Part shown: piece after piece, positions 58,081 to 64,000 of the stretch
Numbering within the stretch: the first letter of the stretch is position 1
Layout of the letters: every line of letters begins with the position of its first letter
Source of the DNA: Gossypium raimondii
Lineage: Eukaryota; Streptophyta; Magnoliopsida; Malvales; Malvaceae
Length of the DNA: 64,000 nt
Reading direction: 5' to 3'
Assembly: GCF_025698545.1 (NCBI RefSeq)
Contig: NC_068570.1
Span: 59,539,924-59,603,923 of the forward strand
Position numbers and translations under genes: made by a program
Notes under the pieces: model-generated
What the model was told of the DNA's origin: nothing
The model's input: the letters and a program-made list of their open reading frames with translations, nothing else
The model's database searches: none

Positions 58081-60497
58081 ATGGCTACCATACTAGGACC
58101 ATCCTCCGCCGCAATCTCAGCATCTTGTGGGTCACTCATTTACCCTTCCTCAAAGCTTGTCATCCCCTCTATCTCCATTAACACCGGTACATACATTTCA
58201 GTACCCCCCCCCCCAATTAACTCTATATCGTTAAAATCCCAGTTTTAAATGTTAGTTTTTGGCTTTGGGTTCTTTTGTATGGACTTAAATTTGAGGTTTT
58301 TAATGTTGGTTTTTTTAGGGTCTTGTTCTTGGAAGAAGTTTTATGGAGGGATTGGGATTCAAGGAAAGAAGGGAAAGCCGCAATTTCATATCGCAGTTAC
58401 TAATGTTGCCAGTGAAATTAACTCTGTTCAACAGGTGATTTTAATTAACCCCTTTATATATAGTTCATGCTGTTTGGTTGCTTAGAATCTTCTGATATGA
58501 AGATGGCACCTTGGGTTATTTGAAGAAATCAGTATTGAGGGAGAAGTTTCCAAAGTGTTGTTAGTTTAAAGCTGATGGACCCTTCAAGGGGTACCATTTA
58601 AGGGGCTACCATGCGTGGATGCTCATGTCCCATTAGTAAGTAGCCGTGAGATAGGATAATTCCGAATGGACGGATGACACTCGAAGACTTTACCTGAAAG
58701 AGTCGGAAATCCCTTAACAAATGTCGGAATTTTAATTAACTTTTTCTGTATTTCATGCTGTCTTGAGATCAAACATTCATTTGGTTGTTTATAGGATCTT
58801 TTGATATAAAAGTGGCACCTTGGGTATTTGATGGAAACAGTGTTGACGGGGGCACGATTCTTTTTAAAGAAGTTTCCGATGTGTCGTCTGTTTAAAGTTT
58901 AAAGTTGAAGGACCTTTCAACGGGTTGGTGTTGCCCTGTAGTTACCATTTAAGAGGCAAGGGTTTAAACCCTACCACGCGCAAATGCTCACATACGATTG
59001 GTAAGTGGCCGTGAGACAGGACAATACTGACCCGTTAAGGCGTTTGTTGGTTCTGGATGGACAACACTTCGAAGATTTTTCCAAAAGAGTGGGAAATCCC
59101 TCGATAAATAGCAAAATTGTAAATTATATGTTTTGAATTTTAATGATTTTTTAAATTTGAAGAAATCAATGTTGAGGGGAGGCCAACACTTTCCGTAAAT
59201 GTTTCCAGAGTGTTGTTTGTTTAGAGCTGATCAACTCCTCAACGGGTTAGTGTTGTCCCCTAGTTGCCATTTAAAGGCGAGGGGATGCTTATGTCCCATT
59301 GGTAAGTGGCCGTGAGACAGGACAATACCGACCCGTTAAGGTGTTTGTCAGCTCCGAACAAACGTCATTTCAAAGATTTCTCTTGAAAGAGTCGAAAATC
59401 CCTTGACAAATAATTATAGTTTTTGAATTTGAATGATTTTGTAGGCTCAGAAGCTTGGTGCTAAAGAGAGTCAAAGACCAGTGTATCCATTTGCTGCAAT
59501 AGTGGGACAAGATGAGATGAAGTTATGTCTATTATTGAATGTAATTGATCCAAAAATCGGGGGTGTTATGATAATGGGTGATAGAGGAACAGGGAAATCC
59601 ACAACTGTTCGGTCCTTGGTCGATTTATTGCCTGAAATCAAGGTTGTTTTCGGTGATCCTTATAATTCTGACCCCGAAGATCCCGAATCAATGGGTATAG
59701 AAGTCAGAGAGAAGGTTACGAAAGGGGAGGAATTGATGATTACGATGATTAAAATCAACATGGTCGATTTGCCGTTAGGTGCTACCGAAGATAGGGTATG
59801 TGGAACCATCGATATCGAGAAAGCCCTCACTGAGGGTGTCAAAGCATTCGAGCCAGGTCTTCTTGCTAAAGCAAATCGTGGGATTCTTTATGTTGATGAA
59901 GTTAATCTTTTAGATGATCACTTGGTGGATGTTCTTTTAGATTCTGCTGCCTCGGGTTGGAATACGGTCGAGAGAGAAGGTATTTCAATTTCGCATCCCG
60001 CACGGTTTATTCTAATTGGTTCAGGTAATCCGGAAGAAGGAGAGCTTAGACCGCAACTTCTTGATCGATTCGGAATGCATGCTCAAGTCGGGACCGTAAG
60101 GGATGCTGAACTCCGAGTCAAGATCGTGGAGGAAAGAGCTCGGTTTGACAAAAACCCGAAAGAATTCCGGGATTCTTACAAGGCAGAGCAAGAGAAGCTC
60201 CAACAACAGATTGCTTCGGCTCGGAGTTCTCTTTCTTCGGTTCAGATTGATCAAGATCTAAAGGTTAAAATATCTCGGGTTTGTGCCGAGTTGAATGTCG
60301 ACGGATTGAGAGGAGATATCGTGACTAATAGAGCCGCGAAAGCTCTTGCTGCTCTAAAAGGAAGAGACTGTGTCACTGCAGAAGATATCGCCACCGTTAT
60401 ACCGAACTGTTTGCGACACCGCCTTCGTAAGGATCCTTTGGAGTCGATTGACTCCGGTTTACTTGTTATTGAGAAATTCTACGAGGTTTTTAGCTAA
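58081..60497 (+). CDS. CHLI: Magnesium-chelatase subunit ChlI, chloroplastic
   Basis: Three exons (58081-58186, 58319-58434, 59445-60497) join in frame to 424 residues, the length of Arabidopsis CHLI1. A Ser-rich transit peptide ([19 protein letters not shown]) comes first. The AAA+ core starts at [13 protein letters not shown]. Walker A is [10 protein letters not shown] (about 118-127), Walker B is [13 protein letters not shown] (about 221-233), followed by sensor/arginine-finger sequence [17 protein letters not shown] and a C-terminal sensor-2 region. CHLI is the ATPase that, with CHLD and CHLH, inserts Mg2+ into protoporphyrin IX in the chloroplast stroma. Conserved cysteines (VCAEL, DCVTAED, NCLRHR) fit thioredoxin regulation. 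All key residues are present. Intron 2 (1.0 kb) consists of tandem repeats, and intron 1 has a C12 run. It is convergent with the Nudix gene, 203 bp between stop codons. Confidence 0.97.
58480..59440. repeat. About 300-365-bp tandem repeats filling CHLI intron 2
   Basis: 'ggcaccttgggttatttga' and similar begin near 58,503 and 58,811. 'gaagaaatcantnttgaggg' occurs near 58,522 and 59,160. 'gtggccgtgagacaggacaatac' is near 58,642 (changed), 59,004 and 59,307. 'agagtcggaaatcccttaacaaat' recurs near 58,698, 59,084 and 59,387. These give three units between the exon 2 donor and the exon 3 acceptor. Confidence 0.8.
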
Positions 60498-60700
60498 GAA
60501 AAAAAATGCATGTATTTAGCTAGTCTCTCTTTCAATATAAGAAGTAGACATTTGAATTTGATGATATAGCAATGATGTTCTTCCATGAACATATAAAATA
60601 GTCCCGTGTTCAGTTTTTCACAGGAAATTACATTTTCTGATCCTATTCGTGAAAAACAAAATCAATCTTCAGTGTAATAGTTGCAAAGAAAGCTATGAAT

Positions 60701-62533
<1,833 letters not shown>

Positions 62534-64000
62534 TAATTGACTCTTCAATTATGAGGGGTAGTTGAAAGTTAAAAAGGTATTATTTTGGATTTAGTCCCTC
62601 TATTATAATTTATATTTGATATTTCAATTCTTCTACTTCAATTTGGCATGATTTGATTTTTTTATTTATTTTATAATGATATTAGTAAATCCAATTTGAT
62701 AACACGGTTATTTGCTGTTGCTAAAGTGATGATATAGATTTATTTTTGGGTTAAAATATGCTCCATTCTTCAGTATATTTGGAATTTAGTCATTGTACTT
62801 TTCAGATTTCAAATTTCAAATTCTTCTATTAAATTTACTGATATTACAATAAGCAACCACTCACTCGGTAGTCATGTAATAAAAGAAATGAGTTTGTAAT
62901 GGAACTTGAATTTAACAAAAAAAATTGATAGTTTAAACAATTGGACTTACATTTTTAATCTGAAAAATAGAAGGACTAAATTCCTTCAAATGTGCAATGA
63001 GTATAGAGACTTCTAGCATATTTTGACCAATTTTTTTTTTAAACAACCTTGAACATTCTACTAACATTTAAAATTATTATTATTTGAATATGGTTGATTG
63101 AAGTTCCACGCTCTTGATTGTGTGACCAAACAACAATGGAAATTTTCCGTGAGCGTTTTAATGGTAAAAAAAGATAACAAGGTTACCGATTCGAATTTAT
63201 TAATAAGATTATAAAAGTAGTGGAAATAAATTATATTAAATTAAATTAGATACATTAAATTTATAATTTCAACAGAGTAGTGGGATTAAGACCACAATTA
63301 TACCAACCTTCAAGTCCAATAACACACATAATATGGATTGTATAATCTACTTTTTGGGCTCATAAATGAATTAATGTTATTTAGTTAGAAATGCATAATT
63401 ACTTTATTTGAATTTTCTTTAAATGAAGTTGGCAAATTTTAATAAAAATATTAAAAACTAAAAAAACGTTTATTATACTAATATAATCCATGTATTATTA
63501 TTATTCTTTTTTATATTAATCATATTTTTTAGTATAAACATAAATTTCTATCTCCATTTTACGATCTAAACTTAATTTTATTAATCGAAATGATAAATAA
63601 TAATAATAATAAATAATTTTGAACATTAGAGAGTATTAGCTAATTTGGATTCTAAAATACTAATATTTAATTGGATAAAATTTTAAATGTTTTAAAATTA
63701 ATTGAATTGAATAATAATATATATTTTCAGTAAAGAAAAATAATGATATCTTAAAAAAAATTAAAATTTAATATAATTTGATCCTTCACTTTTATAATGT
63801 TATTAATTGAATACATGACCGAATAATCACAATAAAAAAATCCATATTATCACTTTTGACAATAATAGCTCACGATAATAATTTTATAAAAATAAAATAT
63901 TAAGTAAAATCAAAGTTAAAAATAATATTTTCACCTTTCTCATAATAAATTATTTTATTTCAGTGCTATAAGTTAAAAATATATATTATAATAAATTACT
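62534..64000. other. Upstream of Nudix gene, AT-rich, no gene
   Basis: The first about 200 bp are the likely promoter. The stretch then holds the MITE at 62,749-63,028, and from 63,180 very AT-rich sequence with no recognisable coding region. 63,470-63,620 has 'attattatt' runs. Confidence 0.5.
62749..63028. mobile_element. 350-bp-family MITE upstream of Nudix gene
   Basis: It begins ggttaaaatatgctccattc and ends 'gagacttctagcatattttgacc', with mirrored 'ggaatttagtca'/'ggactaaattcc' arms. The flanks (ttatttttg, aattttttt) match poorly. It is a decayed copy. Confidence 0.6.

Noticed and set aside
62534-62548. Longer Nudix protein starting at 62,548
   Set aside because: The codon there is TTG, not ATG. 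The first ATG is at 62,533.

Overview
This is a window of plant nuclear DNA. Genes are sparse, have many introns, and sit in very AT-rich sequence full of transposon relics. The proteins include CHLI magnesium chelatase, a CLE peptide, a TBL/PMR5 esterase and a MALE DISCOVERER-type receptor-like kinase, so the host is a flowering plant and a eudicot. The repeat landscape (long-LTR retroelement remnants, many MULE-like MITEs, a tRNA-derived SINE) reminds me of Malvaceae such as cotton. That assignment is inference and was not checked by any search.

Layout. 1-4,242: transposon relics and a 185-bp tandem array. 4,243-10,580 (minus): a 13-exon LRR receptor-like pseudokinase of the MDIS1/MRH1 type. 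11,100-19,330: no gene; SINEs, MITEs and an old LTR copy. 19,332-22,381 (minus): an 11-exon alpha/beta-hydrolase of the DUF676 lipase type. 26,943-27,353 (plus): an intronless DUF538 gene. 28,515-28,907 (minus): a small zinc-ribbon protein like the C-terminal part of DUSP12. 29,370-47,890: no gene; one solo LTR with intact ends and TSD, a second probable LTR, SINEs, MITEs and LINE RNase H debris. 47,982-53,628 (plus): a five-exon TBL-type O-acetyltransferase. 56,331-56,579 (minus): a CLE peptide precursor. 58,081-60,497 (plus): CHLI. 60,701-62,533 (minus): a Nudix CoA-diphosphatase-like gene, convergent with CHLI.

The genes are independent plant genes, not a cluster. As I recall the Arabidopsis map, MRH1, the At4g18593-type protein, CLE2 and CHLI1 lie together at At4g18480-18640, and MDIS1, CHLI2 and NUDX11 at At5g458xx-4594x. 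The window therefore looks like an ancestral collinear block stretched by transposons. This order also helps identify the CLE, kinase and Nudix genes.

The most unusual structural theme is local tandem duplication of gene-associated noncoding sequence. It occurs inside introns of the kinase, the lipase and CHLI, directly behind the stop codons of the kinase and the zinc-ribbon gene, and upstream of the CLE gene. I saw no new biochemical system. The exon joins given below were made by eye from splice signals, reading frame and family resemblance, and every join keeps the frame.
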